A stretch of DNA of 43,769 nt from IMG/VR virus record IMGVR_UViG_3300048050_000047, positions 1 through 43,769 of that record; one strand, given 5' to 3'. The stretch comes from a virus. The position numbers and the translations under genes were made by a program. Positions within the stretch are counted from its first letter, which is position 1. Every line of letters begins with the position of its first letter. Positions 13,176 to 20,628 of this stretch are shown here, piece by piece. Below the pieces are notes generated by a model, which was given only the letters and a program-made list of their open reading frames with translations, made no database searches and had not been told where the DNA came from.

Positions 13176-14396
13176 ATGCCCACCCCCATCGTACTGGATT
13201 TCGTCTCTCGCCAGATGGCGAATCTCTTCGACGAGAAGAATATCATCGACCTCCCGACCGCAGGTCAGGCGCTCTTCGGAGACCCCCGCGACGGCTCCAT
13301 GACGGTCTTCTCGCCCAGCTCCCTCGATGTCGACATCGAGATCATCCGCGGCAACGAGCGCCTCGCCGCACTCGTGCCCCGCGGCGGCGTCGGCCGATTC
13401 CTGGGAACTCTCGCGGCGACCCAGCCCCATCAGGACATCCAGGTCGGTATCGAGTCCTACTTCACCCGGACCTTCCCCCTCGCCGAAGAGGAAGTCAACA
13501 TCACGGCCCATCAGATCCTCTTCCGCGTTCCCGGAGAAGGCCCGTTCGAAGGCCGTGCCCGCACCGAGCGTTTCCGGACGCTCGCGACCAAGGGATACCA
13601 CGAGGCCATGCGCCGCCTCATCCGCCTCGACGAGTATCTCGCCTGGCAGTCCCTCCTCACCGGCAAGCAGCCCTCAATCCTTGGCAACACGGCGGATGTC
13701 TACGACTTCCGCAGGAACACGAACCTCATCGTCACGCCGACGTACACGTGGTCGAACGCCTCGGGCGTCCCTCTCACCGACATCGACGCGATGTGCGACA
13801 AGATCCGTGCCTACGGCAAGATGGAGGCCGACACCATCATCCTCGGAGGCTCGACCTTCCAGGCGCTGACCCAGGCCGTGCAGCTCATCACCAGCCAGTA
13901 CGGCAACAAGCTCTACTACAACCTGGTCGAGCTCGACAAAAACTACAATGCCGACGGCAAGTACAACAGGCTCATCGCCGGCGGCATGAAAGCGCGCGGA
14001 ACCCTGCAAACCCCCAAGGGCTACAACCTGACGATCTTCACCTACATCCAGGGCTATACGAACACCTCCGGCACCTTCACGAAGTACATGACGGACAACT
14101 CGGCGCTCATCACCGCGATGAACGCCCGGTCCGACCGGTACTTCGGCCCGCCCGAGCGCCTGCCCATGACGAACCACGACCTCCAGCTCTTCATGGAGCG
14201 CATGGGCTTCAACCCCACCCTGCCCCAGCTCCCCATGAACGTCATGGCCGGCGACGGCGTCATCCTTCCCGAGACGTTCTTCGTCGACATGTACGATGCG
14301 GGCGACCTGAAAAAGACGACCCTGAGAGCGCAGCACGCTCCCATCTTCGCCACCACCATGACCGACTGCTACGGCGTTCTCAACACCCTGGCGTAG
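13176..14396 (+). CDS. Major capsid protein, lambda gpE family
   Basis: The 406-residue protein starts after GGAG at ATG 13176. It matches the gpE-type capsid pattern: an N-terminal arm, IIRGNERLAALVPRGGVGRF, PHQDIQVGIESYFTRTF (about 85-105), EGRARTERFRTLATKGYHEAMRRLIRLDEYLAWQSLLTG, and a late MERMGFNPTLPQLPM-type segment. It forms the HK97-fold shell. Length is somewhat more than lambda E (341). Neighbours (decoration, scaffold, portal) agree. Confidence 0.92.
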   Translation: MPTPIVLDFVSRQMANLFDEKNIIDLPTAGQALFGDPRDGSMTVFSPSSLDVDIEIIRGNERLAALVPRGGVGRFLGTLAATQPHQDIQVGIESYFTRTFPLAEEEVNITAHQILFRVPGEGPFEGRARTERFRTLATKGYHEAMRRLIRLDEYLAWQSLLTGKQPSILGNTADVYDFRRNTNLIVTPTYTWSNASGVPLTDIDAMCDKIRAYGKMEADTIILGGSTFQALTQAVQLITSQYGNKLYYNLVELDKNYNADGKYNRLIAGGMKARGTLQTPKGYNLTIFTYIQGYTNTSGTFTKYMTDNSALITAMNARSDRYFGPPERLPMTNHDLQLFMERMGFNPTLPQLPMNVMAGDGVILPETFFVDMYDAGDLKKTTLRAQHAPIFATTMTDCYGVLNTLA

Positions 14397-14425
14397 GTCC
14401 GAGTTTCGGAAAACAGGAGACGTAC

Positions 14426-14614
14426 ATGCTCGTCTGGAAAGGCCCTGGCGTTCTCGAGGATTCCCCCGGCCACGTCGTGGCCTATCCGGGCGAGAAGTAC
14501 CCCGAGTCGAAGGTAGACGCTCGAATCCGGGATAAACACATCGCTGAAGGTAAAGTCGCAGATCTCCATCCCGGCGAGCGACTTCCCGAGCACATGACTC
14601 GAATCAATTCCTAG
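14426..14614 (+). CDS. Small WKGPG-motif protein (62 aa)
   Basis: ATG 14426 follows GGAG by seven bases. The 62 residues begin MLVWKGPGVLEDSPGHVVAYPGEKY and resemble the N-terminal part of the next gene, which has ILWKGPGIKQDKLKGVLVVYQPGD. The two appear to be a duplicated small domain. Position after the capsid gene suggests a head-completion or accessory role, but none can be named. An overlapping longer frame through the capsid gene is a shadow and was not used. Confidence 0.65.
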   Translation: MLVWKGPGVLEDSPGHVVAYPGEKYPESKVDARIRDKHIAEGKVADLHPGERLPEHMTRINS

Positions 14615-14632
14615 CGCACTAAGGAGGTGCTT

Positions 14633-15022
14633 ATGTCCGCGTCCACCAATTTTCTGCCTATTCTCTGGAAGGGTCCCGGCATCAAACAGGACAAGCTCAA
14701 GGGCGTCCTCGTTGTCTACCAGCCCGGAGACATCATCAAGGATTCCGACACCCTCGATGCGGCTACCGTCGCCAAGCTCATCGAACAGGGACATGCCCGG
14801 AAGTACGACCTCGATCGCAACGGCCAGATCAGACCGCTCCCTGGCGAGATACTCCCCCGCGGGGATCTGTCCGATGAAGAGATCGACCAGGAAGTTTGTG
14901 ACGCAGAGCAGAACGCCGAGGTGAGCGCCAACCTCCTGAAGCTCGGCGCCACCAAGGAGCCGACCGCTCCTGCCGCGCAGAAGGCTGCGGCACAGTCCGA
15001 CGGCGCGAAGGCACTGCCGTGA
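14633..15022 (+). CDS. WKGPG-motif protein (129 aa) in the head-completion region
   Basis: AGGAGGT (14622-14628) sits five bases before ATG 14633. Residues 10-60 match the preceding 62-residue protein (WKGPG, VVYQPGD, then an ARKY segment where the first has EGKV). An acidic region and an Ala/Thr/Pro-rich tail follow. It lies between capsid and connector genes, so a connector or head-tail role is possible. Stop and next start overlap (GTGA). Confidence 0.65.
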   Translation: MSASTNFLPILWKGPGIKQDKLKGVLVVYQPGDIIKDSDTLDAATVAKLIEQGHARKYDLDRNGQIRPLPGEILPRGDLSDEEIDQEVCDAEQNAEVSANLLKLGATKEPTAPAAQKAAAQSDGAKALP

Positions 15023-15183
15023 CCGTACCCGCCGGAACCAACATACAGATCGGAGGGATAACGTATTTCTCCGGTCAGGATATCCCCGACAGCGTCGCCA
15101 AGGCGGCTGGAGTCTATACGGATCCTCCCGCCCCCGCAACTTCCCCTGACGAGCCGGCGAGCTCTAAAAAAGCATCGTCCTAG
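15019..15183 (+). CDS. Small hypothetical protein (54 aa) with GTG start
   Basis: GTG 15019 overlaps the stop of the upstream gene (GTGA). The 54 residues begin VTVPAGTNIQIGGITYFSGQDIPD and end in a disordered Pro/Ala/Ser tail. The beta-turn-rich start loosely resembles tiny head-tail region proteins. It stops two bases before the next ATG-proximal region and keeps the operon contiguous, which is the main reason to call it. Confidence 0.5.
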   Translation: MTVPAGTNIQIGGITYFSGQDIPDSVAKAAGVYTDPPAPATSPDEPASSKKASS

Positions 15184-15185
15184 GC

Positions 15186-15581
15186 ATGGGTAATCTGATG
15201 GCTCTGGCTGAATCTGATCTCGCCGACTCAATAGAGGGCGAACTGGGAATGCCCGTGATACTCACGGCGCCCGATGGAACCGTATACGCGAAGAACGCAC
15301 ACAACACGGCTCTCCCCCTCCTCGGTATGATCCGATTCGACCAGACGCGCATCACGGAGACCGGCGAAGTCCTCGTAACCCCCAACCCGCAGGTCACCCT
15401 TCGTCGGTCTTCTCTTTCTCGTATCCCCGTTTACGGCGAGACCTGGTCGATCCTCATCCCTTCAGGCCCCGCGGACGCCGTCGCCGATACCCGGTGGATG
15501 CTCGATACCACGCGAGTCCCTGAGGGGGGCCTCAGCATCGGATTCATCCGCCTCTACCTCCAGAAGGCGGCCCAGGCGTGA
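15186..15581 (+). CDS. Head-tail connector protein, gpFII-position
   Basis: The 131-residue protein starts at ATG 15186; a second Met five codons later is equally possible. The pattern MIRFDQTRITETGEVLVTPNPQVTLRRSSL, then VYGETWSILIPSG, with conserved small beta strands is like lambda gpFII-type head-tail joining proteins and related head-completion proteins. Position before a tail-terminator-size gene supports this. The next gene overlaps its stop by GTGA. Confidence 0.55.
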   Translation: MGNLMALAESDLADSIEGELGMPVILTAPDGTVYAKNAHNTALPLLGMIRFDQTRITETGEVLVTPNPQVTLRRSSLSRIPVYGETWSILIPSGPADAVADTRWMLDTTRVPEGGLSIGFIRLYLQKAAQA

Positions 15582-16228
15582 GCATGATGTTTCAGACTGC
15601 AAAAACCGCGCTCCTTGCGCTGCTCGCAACCGGCGCTGCGTCGGGGGGCTATTCCGTTGTTGGCTCCGAGATGCAGTCCCACGACGCCGACGACATCGCG
15701 AACCTCTCGCACGTCGAAGTCACCTATGAGGACGGAGATTTCCCCAAGTCTCGCGGTTCCATGGGCTCTGGACCTTCCGCCCATGACGTCGTCTACCAGG
15801 TCAAGCTTCTCGTGGTTTCGGCGTCAGCCGTCGACCTCGCCACACTCAACAATCCCTCGGCTACCCGAGCACAACTAGCGACAGCTCTCGCGCAGAACAC
15901 AAAAGCCGCCGACGCCGCAGAGACCAAGATGGACGCCCTCATTTCTTGCCTCTGGAATCTCATCATGCAACCAGCGAATCAGGCCTTTGGCCTTACGGGG
16001 CAAGTTGCAAATCGCTGGATCCCGCATATCCAGAAGGATCCAGTTGGAACCTCGGGGGCCTACGCCTCTCAGACGGCCTCGCTCAATGTCTCCTGCACAG
16101 TAATGGAGCAGCCCACCACCGTCGTCGGAGTCCAGGGCAGAGCCATCGTCGACAACGTCATCCTCACCTCCGATAAAACCGGAATCAACCTCGATAGTGC
16201 CGTCCAAGGCACGAAGGCAGGCACCTAA
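15578..16228 (+). CDS. Probable tail terminator/completion protein
   Basis: The 216-residue protein, from GTG 15578 overlapping the previous stop (ATG codons follow at once), lies directly before the tail sheath gene. Residues around 40-75 (HVEVTYEDGDFPKSRGSMGSG) and 80-130 (VYQVKLLVVSASAVDLATL) form a strand-helix pattern seen in tail-terminator-like proteins. A hydrophobic N-terminal stretch (TALLALLATGAASGG) is unlikely to be a signal here. Function is inferred from position; Mu-like tails have small proteins of this kind upstream of the sheath. Confidence 0.45.
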   Translation: MSMMFQTAKTALLALLATGAASGGYSVVGSEMQSHDADDIANLSHVEVTYEDGDFPKSRGSMGSGPSAHDVVYQVKLLVVSASAVDLATLNNPSATRAQLATALAQNTKAADAAETKMDALISCLWNLIMQPANQAFGLTGQVANRWIPHIQKDPVGTSGAYASQTASLNVSCTVMEQPTTVVGVQGRAIVDNVILTSDKTGINLDSAVQGTKAGT

Positions 16229-17799
16229 TGTCCATCACGAATTCCTCGCTCGCAGCCGGAGTTGGCATCGGCATGCAGCAGACGGTCTTCCAGCCATCCG
16301 CACAGAATCTGCCGCGCAAGATGCTTGTCATCGGCACGCCCCTCGCCTCTGCCACTGGGTGGACCCCCGCACAGCCCCAGCTCATTCTCAACCCTGCCGA
16401 CGGCGCCGCGCGCTATGGTGCGTCGTCTTGCCTCGGGCGTCTTCTGGCCGCGGCCTTCGCCGGGACAAACTACGGCGTCCCCATCTACGCCTTCCCTGAG
16501 ACCGAGACCGGAACCGCCGCAGTCTACACCACAACCTTCACGGGGACTTCGACTGCGGCGGGGATCCTGTACCTTTACGTCGCGGGCACCCTCTACCAGG
16601 TCCCCATTCCCTCAGGGACCGCAGCCACTGCCATCCCTGCCCTCGCCATCGCCTACCTCAACGCTGACCCGTCCTGTCCGGTCACCGCATCCGGAACCGC
16701 CACGCTCATTTGCACCGCAGACTCCAAGGGCATTTGGGGCAATGGCATCACGATCGCTTATAACCAGACCCCCGGAGACCAGTTCCCCGCGGGCATCACC
16801 GCCGCGACCGTCGTCGCCACGACCGCAGGCGCCGGCGTTCCTGGTGTCGCCGCCGACATCGCCAACGGCCTCGGATCTTCGTCCGCTGCCAACCAGTACC
16901 AGTTCACGGACATCGTCCACGGCTACCTCCAGGACGCCACAACCATCGCCGCTCTCTCGACCTACAACGGTGTCGGCAACGTCCTCGCGGGCTGCTACGA
17001 CAACATCGTTGCCCGCCCCTTCCGCGTGCTCATGGGAGACACTCTGTCGACCGGATCAGCGGCCCTCACGGCTCTCCTGGCGATAGCCAGCGCCGCCACC
17101 ACCGACCGCACCAACGGGATCGTCGCTGTCCCCGGTAGCCTCACCCACCCCTCAGAACTCGCCGCTATCGCCATGGGTCTCATGGCCAAGGTCGCCGCGA
17201 ACAATCCCGCCCAGTCCTACGTCGGGCAGATCCTCACGGGAGTCGACCCTGGATACGCCTGCGCTCAGGCAGGGAACCGGTGGACAAGCGACTTCAACAA
17301 CCGGAATACGGCCGTCTCGGGCGGAATTTCTCCGACCCTGACGCTGGGATCTACGGTCGTCCTGCAGAACGTCGTCACCTTCTACGGTGCTAACCAGTCC
17401 GTCCCTGTCAACTCCAACATCTACCGCGAGATGCGCAACATCGCGCTCACCCAAAACATCCTCTATAGCAAGGGGCTCAACTACGCCGCCGCCAAGTGGG
17501 CTGGATACACCATCGTGGCCGATGCGTCGACCGTGACCGATCCCGTGGCGAAGCTCCTTGTGCGGGACGTCAACGCCGTCATCGATGACGAAATCGCCAT
17601 GGCGAAATACTTCCAGTCGAAGGGCTGGATATACACGGCGGACTTCACCATCAAGGCCCTCAAGACCGCTGGTGCTGTCTCCGTTCGCTCGGGCGGCGAC
17701 GGGTTCACGATTTCCGTGCCCTACATCCTTTCCGGAATTGGAAACGTCATCAACGAAATGAACTCGATCGATACCTCGATCGCGGTGCTCACCAACTAG
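16228..17799 (+). CDS. Contractile tail sheath protein, Mu gpL-like
   Basis: The 523-residue protein has the Mu gpL layout: an N-terminal strand region (SLAAGVGIGMQQTVFQPSAQNLPRKMLVIGTP), repetitive beta-rich inserted domain (about 80-200, with GTAAVYTTTFTGTST), the core helices, and a C-terminal region (LNYAAAKWAGYTIVAD, FQSKGWIYTADFTIKAL). Sheath subunits surround the tube and contract during infection. The start shares its base with the upstream stop (TAATG). Its presence defines a myovirus-type tail. Tube, gpN and gp45-48 homologues follow in Mu order. Confidence 0.9.
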   Translation: MSITNSSLAAGVGIGMQQTVFQPSAQNLPRKMLVIGTPLASATGWTPAQPQLILNPADGAARYGASSCLGRLLAAAFAGTNYGVPIYAFPETETGTAAVYTTTFTGTSTAAGILYLYVAGTLYQVPIPSGTAATAIPALAIAYLNADPSCPVTASGTATLICTADSKGIWGNGITIAYNQTPGDQFPAGITAATVVATTAGAGVPGVAADIANGLGSSSAANQYQFTDIVHGYLQDATTIAALSTYNGVGNVLAGCYDNIVARPFRVLMGDTLSTGSAALTALLAIASAATTDRTNGIVAVPGSLTHPSELAAIAMGLMAKVAANNPAQSYVGQILTGVDPGYACAQAGNRWTSDFNNRNTAVSGGISPTLTLGSTVVLQNVVTFYGANQSVPVNSNIYREMRNIALTQNILYSKGLNYAAAKWAGYTIVADASTVTDPVAKLLVRDVNAVIDDEIAMAKYFQSKGWIYTADFTIKALKTAGAVSVRSGGDGFTISVPYILSGIGNVINEMNSIDTSIAVLTN

Positions 17800-17807
17800 G
17801 AGGGGAC

Positions 17808-18161
17808 ATGGAAGACGATCCTGCAACCGTAACCGAAAAGACCGCGGCCGCGGCCGCGCCCGAAGCAACAGCAGCCGCGCCCACGCCTGAACCTTCCGCC
17901 GAGACCGTGAACGCGACGCCCGCGTCCGAGGGCGAGACCGACGTAGCCGCGGCCGCGCCTTCCGAGACAACCCTCGAAGAGGCCGACTCGGCCGTGAGGT
18001 CGATCGATCTTTCGTCCGAATTGCTCGGACGGTTGGTCGATATTGCCGCCTCCCTCAATGCGCTTGATGGAGGTTCTCGCATCGGATCCGATGTCATCGA
18101 ATTGGCATTGGGAACGCTCATCAGCGTCAGGCCGGACCTCGTTCCGGCGAAAAAGGAATAG
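17808..18161 (+). CDS. Ala/Thr/Glu-rich hypothetical protein in the tail operon
   Basis: The 117-residue protein starts after AGGAGG. The first 65 residues are low-complexity (repeated EKTAAAAAPEATAAAPTPEP-type sequence, with NotI-like GCGGCCGC clusters in the DNA). The last 50 form an ordered-looking helix region (AVRSIDLSSELLGRLVDIAASLNAL). It lies between sheath and tube genes. Function unknown; a tail accessory or chaperone is possible. Confidence 0.5.
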   Translation: MEDDPATVTEKTAAAAAPEATAAAPTPEPSAETVNATPASEGETDVAAAAPSETTLEEADSAVRSIDLSSELLGRLVDIAASLNALDGGSRIGSDVIELALGTLISVRPDLVPAKKE

Positions 18162-18163
18162 GT

Positions 18164-18544
18164 ATGATGATATCTGGTTCGATCCTCGAGCTTAAGCTCA
18201 ATGGCGTCACCTATGCGGTGCCCGCCGACTTCTCCTTCGAGTTCACCCTCTCCCGCGTCAAGAACGAGGGCGTTGCAACCTCTGGCGACACCCTCGTTAA
18301 GAAGACCCGCGTCGTCCCCGAGGCGAAGGCGGCGTGTATCGCGTCCGTGTCCGAGGCCGACACGCTGCGCGGCCTGGCCGAGGGGCTTACGCAGATCCCG
18401 ATATCGGTCAAGGTCGCCGACGGTTCCTACCTCAAGGGAACGGGATGCATCCAGTTTGAGAAGTGGTCCACCGAGGACTACAAGGGCGAGCTCACGCTTA
18501 TCCCGAAGGACAAGTGGGAAATTTTCGCCGCGTCCGGTAGCTGA
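18164..18544 (+). CDS. Tail tube protein, Mu gpM position
   Basis: The 126-residue protein (ATG 18164 or the adjacent ATG 18167) is beta-rich (GSILELKLNGVTYAVPADFSFEFTLSRVKNEGVATSGDTLVKK, then FEKWSTEDYKGELTLIP) and directly follows the sheath genes, where Mu-like phages encode the tube. The tube is the channel through which DNA passes. Size is close to that of Mu gpM (118). A strong terminator-like hairpin follows at once, which would favour high tube expression over the downstream genes. Confidence 0.8.
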   Translation: MMISGSILELKLNGVTYAVPADFSFEFTLSRVKNEGVATSGDTLVKKTRVVPEAKAACIASVSEADTLRGLAEGLTQIPISVKVADGSYLKGTGCIQFEKWSTEDYKGELTLIPKDKWEIFAASGS

Positions 18545-18555
18545 TCGTAGATATA

Positions 18556-18604
18556 GGGCGCGGACGGAACCATACAAACGTCCGATCCGCGTCCTTTAGT
18601 TTTT
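18556..18604 (+). terminator. Terminator/attenuator between tube and chaperone genes
   Basis: The nine-base arms at 18556-18564 and 18586-18594 pair (one G-T), with an inner CGGA/TCCG stem. TTTAGTTTTT follows at 18595-18604. It lies between the tube and chaperone genes inside one operon, so partial termination would raise the ratio of tube to downstream products. The ribosome site of the next gene (AGGAGG) begins directly after the T-run. Confidence 0.65.
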
Positions 18605-18617
18605 CAGGAGGTGTCTA

Positions 18618-19070
18618 ATGTCCAAATTCGGTTTGTCCAACCCGCCCAAGCCCTTGCTCTCCCCCGAGAACGCCCATGCCGCTGTCATGGAGATCGTGGG
18701 GTTCTATCAGGTCAACCTCGACGCGAAGAAGGAAAGCGAAGCGGAAAAACTCGAAGTCATTCTCGACGATCTCGAGAACTTCTACGCCCTCGGCTATCTC
18801 GAGAATCAGCCCAAGGACGGAAGTTTTTCCGTCGTCCAGCACCGCCAGAAGGCCCCCGAAGGCACGTCGAAGGATGTCACCTACGGCGAGCTCACCGGAG
18901 CCGATCGCCGCAAGCTCAAGGTCAAAGCCTCGGGCGAGATGGGCGCCTTCGACATGCAGTATGCGCTCATGGCCACCCTCTCCGATACCACGATCGAGTT
19001 CATCGCAAGCTTCAGATCGCCTGACTTCTCGGTCATGGAGGCGCTCGCCGATTTTTTTATCTCGTTCTGA
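18618..19070 (+). CDS. Tail assembly chaperone (short form, G-like)
   Basis: The 150-residue protein starts after AGGAGG at ATG 18618. It is acidic and helical and lies between tube and tape-measure genes, where tailed phages encode the chaperones that coat the tape measure. Its 3' end carries a T7 slippery run at 19052-19058, three codons before the stop region. The 0-frame product ends ADFFISF. The long form made by frameshifting is listed separately. Confidence 0.75.
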   Translation: MSKFGLSNPPKPLLSPENAHAAVMEIVGFYQVNLDAKKESEAEKLEVILDDLENFYALGYLENQPKDGSFSVVQHRQKAPEGTSKDVTYGELTGADRRKLKVKASGEMGAFDMQYALMATLSDTTIEFIASFRSPDFSVMEALADFFISF

Positions 19071-19222
19071 ACCGAGGGAAGATCCTCGAGTTCATGTTCA
19101 ACGTGAAGTACCGCGGCGGAAGCTATGACGAGGTGGAAGCTATGACGTTTTCTCGACTTGCCTTCTGGAATGATTACCACCTCCTCCTTGAACGCCGAGA
19201 GAAACAGGCGGCGACTAAGTGA
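18618..19222 (+). CDS. Tail assembly chaperone, -1 frameshift product (GT-like)
   Basis: At 19052-19058 the 0-frame codons GAT TTT TTT contain the heptamer T TTT TTT. A -1 slip there continues in an open frame for 54 more codons to TGA 19220-19222, giving a tail that reads YLVLNRGKILEFMFNVKYRG and ends LLLERREKQAATK. The extension has no good start of its own, and its stop overlaps the GTG of the tape-measure gene. This is the lambda G/GT design, also known in Mu-type tails. The slip efficiency cannot be judged from the sequence. Confidence 0.75.
19052..19058 (+). promoter_or_regulatory. Slippery heptamer T TTT TTT for -1 frameshift
   Basis: Seven T residues in phase with two Phe codons form a canonical X-XXY-YYZ slippery site at the end of the short chaperone frame. 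The 0-frame stop TGA follows at 19068-19070. The -1 frame is open until the start of the tape-measure gene. Confidence 0.75.
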
Positions 19223-20628
19223 GCATCAAGCGCGCGGTGGAAACCGTCTTCTCAATGAACGATAAATTCTCGGCCCCCTTGGAAAAGATAAAAGCCAAGA
19301 CGGCGGGGATCGGGAAGATCTTCGCCGGAGCCTTTGGCGCGGGTCTCGCCATGAAGGGCCTTGAGGGTATCGGGAGGGCCGCGAAGACTGCAATCGAGCA
19401 GCTTCCCGAATTCGCGGAGAAGGCCGACCAGATTGAGCGCTTTTCGCAGATCTCCGGCATAGGGGCCGACGCCCTGCAGCGGTTCCAGTATGCCGCTAAG
19501 ATGGCGGATGTCCCTGCCGAAACCCTTGAAGGGGCCCTCAAGAAAATGTCCGTCGGTATGGCTCAACTCGAAAAGCACCAGGGCCCCCTCGAGAAGGGCC
19601 TGCGCCGCATCAACCCGGGCCTAATGATGCAGCTTCGCAACGTCAAGGACAACAAGACGGCTTTCCTTCTCGTCGCCGACGCCGTCCAGAAAGCCAGGAC
19701 CGCGCAGGAACGAGCCGCCATCGCTCAGGCTGCCTTCGGAAAGACCGGGCAGGAACTTATCCCCATGCTGATGAAGGGTAAGGCGGGGCTGTCGGAGATG
19801 ATGAAAGAGGCCGACAAGTACGGATCCGTCATTGATGGCCCCGCCCTCGAGGCAGGGAAGAAACTAGCCGACAACCTCAAGCACCTGCGAGGGACTATCG
19901 ACGGCGTTAAGAATACGGTTCTAGGGAGCCTAACCGAAGCTATTCAACCTTTCGTTGACAAAATATCGGAGTGGGCTGCGGGCAACCGAGCACTGATAGC
20001 CACAAAGGTCGAGCTGGTCATCAGGAAGGTAGGCGATGCGGCTCTCTGGCTCTACAGGAATTCGTCCTGGCTCGTCCCGACCGTCCTTACCCTTGTCGGA
20101 GCATTCGAAGCGCTTGTCCTGGTTTCGAAAATAATCACGGCCGTCCAGATCGTTATGAATTCGGCATTTCTTGCCAACCCGATTACATGGGTTGTGATCG
20201 CCGTTGTTGCTCTTGTCGCCGGATTTGTGATCCTGACACAGAAAATTGGGGGCGTTGGGAATGCCTTCAGGTTCCTCGGTGGTGTCATCATGGCCACGCT
20301 TCTGGCGCCCGTGAACCTGGTCATCGACGCAATAAAGGCGCTTTTAGGGCTCGTATCACTTATCCCTGGGGTCGGGACAAAACTCAAGCCCGCCCTCGAT
20401 GCGATCAACGGTTTCCAGTCCGGCATGAATAAGACCCTCACGGGAAGCGATAAGGAAACCGATTTCGCCGGTATCTGGAACGCCAACAAGGCCCCGAACG
20501 ACGCAGCGATCCAGGCTGGGGGATCCCATCACATCCTTGACATCGCCGGAGCTCCGAAAGATTCGAAGCTCACTACAACCAGGGCTGCACCTGACTTCAC
20601 CGCGAACCTCGCCTGGGGGCAGAACTGA
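19219..20628 (+). CDS. Tail tape measure protein
   Basis: The 469-residue protein, from GTG 19219 overlapping the frameshift-product stop, has the tape-measure pattern: a basic helical N-terminus, a glycine-rich helix (IFAGAFGAGLAMKGLEGIG), long coiled coils, then three hydrophobic segments (SWLVPTVLTLVGAFEALVLV, PITWVVIAVVALVAGFVIL and GGVIMATLLAPVNLVIDAI). It sets tail length; 469 residues is short compared with Mu's tape measure (about 690), implying a short tail. Following genes are baseplate components in Mu order. Confidence 0.88.
   Translation: MSIKRAVETVFSMNDKFSAPLEKIKAKTAGIGKIFAGAFGAGLAMKGLEGIGRAAKTAIEQLPEFAEKADQIERFSQISGIGADALQRFQYAAKMADVPAETLEGALKKMSVGMAQLEKHQGPLEKGLRRINPGLMMQLRNVKDNKTAFLLVADAVQKARTAQERAAIAQAAFGKTGQELIPMLMKGKAGLSEMMKEADKYGSVIDGPALEAGKKLADNLKHLRGTIDGVKNTVLGSLTEAIQPFVDKISEWAAGNRALIATKVELVIRKVGDAALWLYRNSSWLVPTVLTLVGAFEALVLVSKIITAVQIVMNSAFLANPITWVVIAVVALVAGFVILTQKIGGVGNAFRFLGGVIMATLLAPVNLVIDAIKALLGLVSLIPGVGTKLKPALDAINGFQSGMNKTLTGSDKETDFAGIWNANKAPNDAAIQAGGSHHILDIAGAPKDSKLTTTRAAPDFTANLAWGQN

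Noticed and set aside
12141-13601. A 486-codon open frame on the minus strand across the protease, decoration and capsid genes
   Set aside because: It is highly repetitive in Gly/Arg/Asp/Glu, opposes three well-supported genes and has no ribosome site. It arises from GC-rich third positions.
12839-14614. A 591-codon frame on the plus strand over the decoration and capsid genes
   Set aside because: The first 1,550 bases are Arg/His/Pro-rich shadow sequence. Only the last 62 codons, from ATG 14426 with its own ribosome site, look genuine.
17152-17970. A 272-codon minus-strand frame across the sheath gene
   Set aside because: It has shadow composition (Arg/Asp/Gly), and the sheath protein is well recognised on the other strand.
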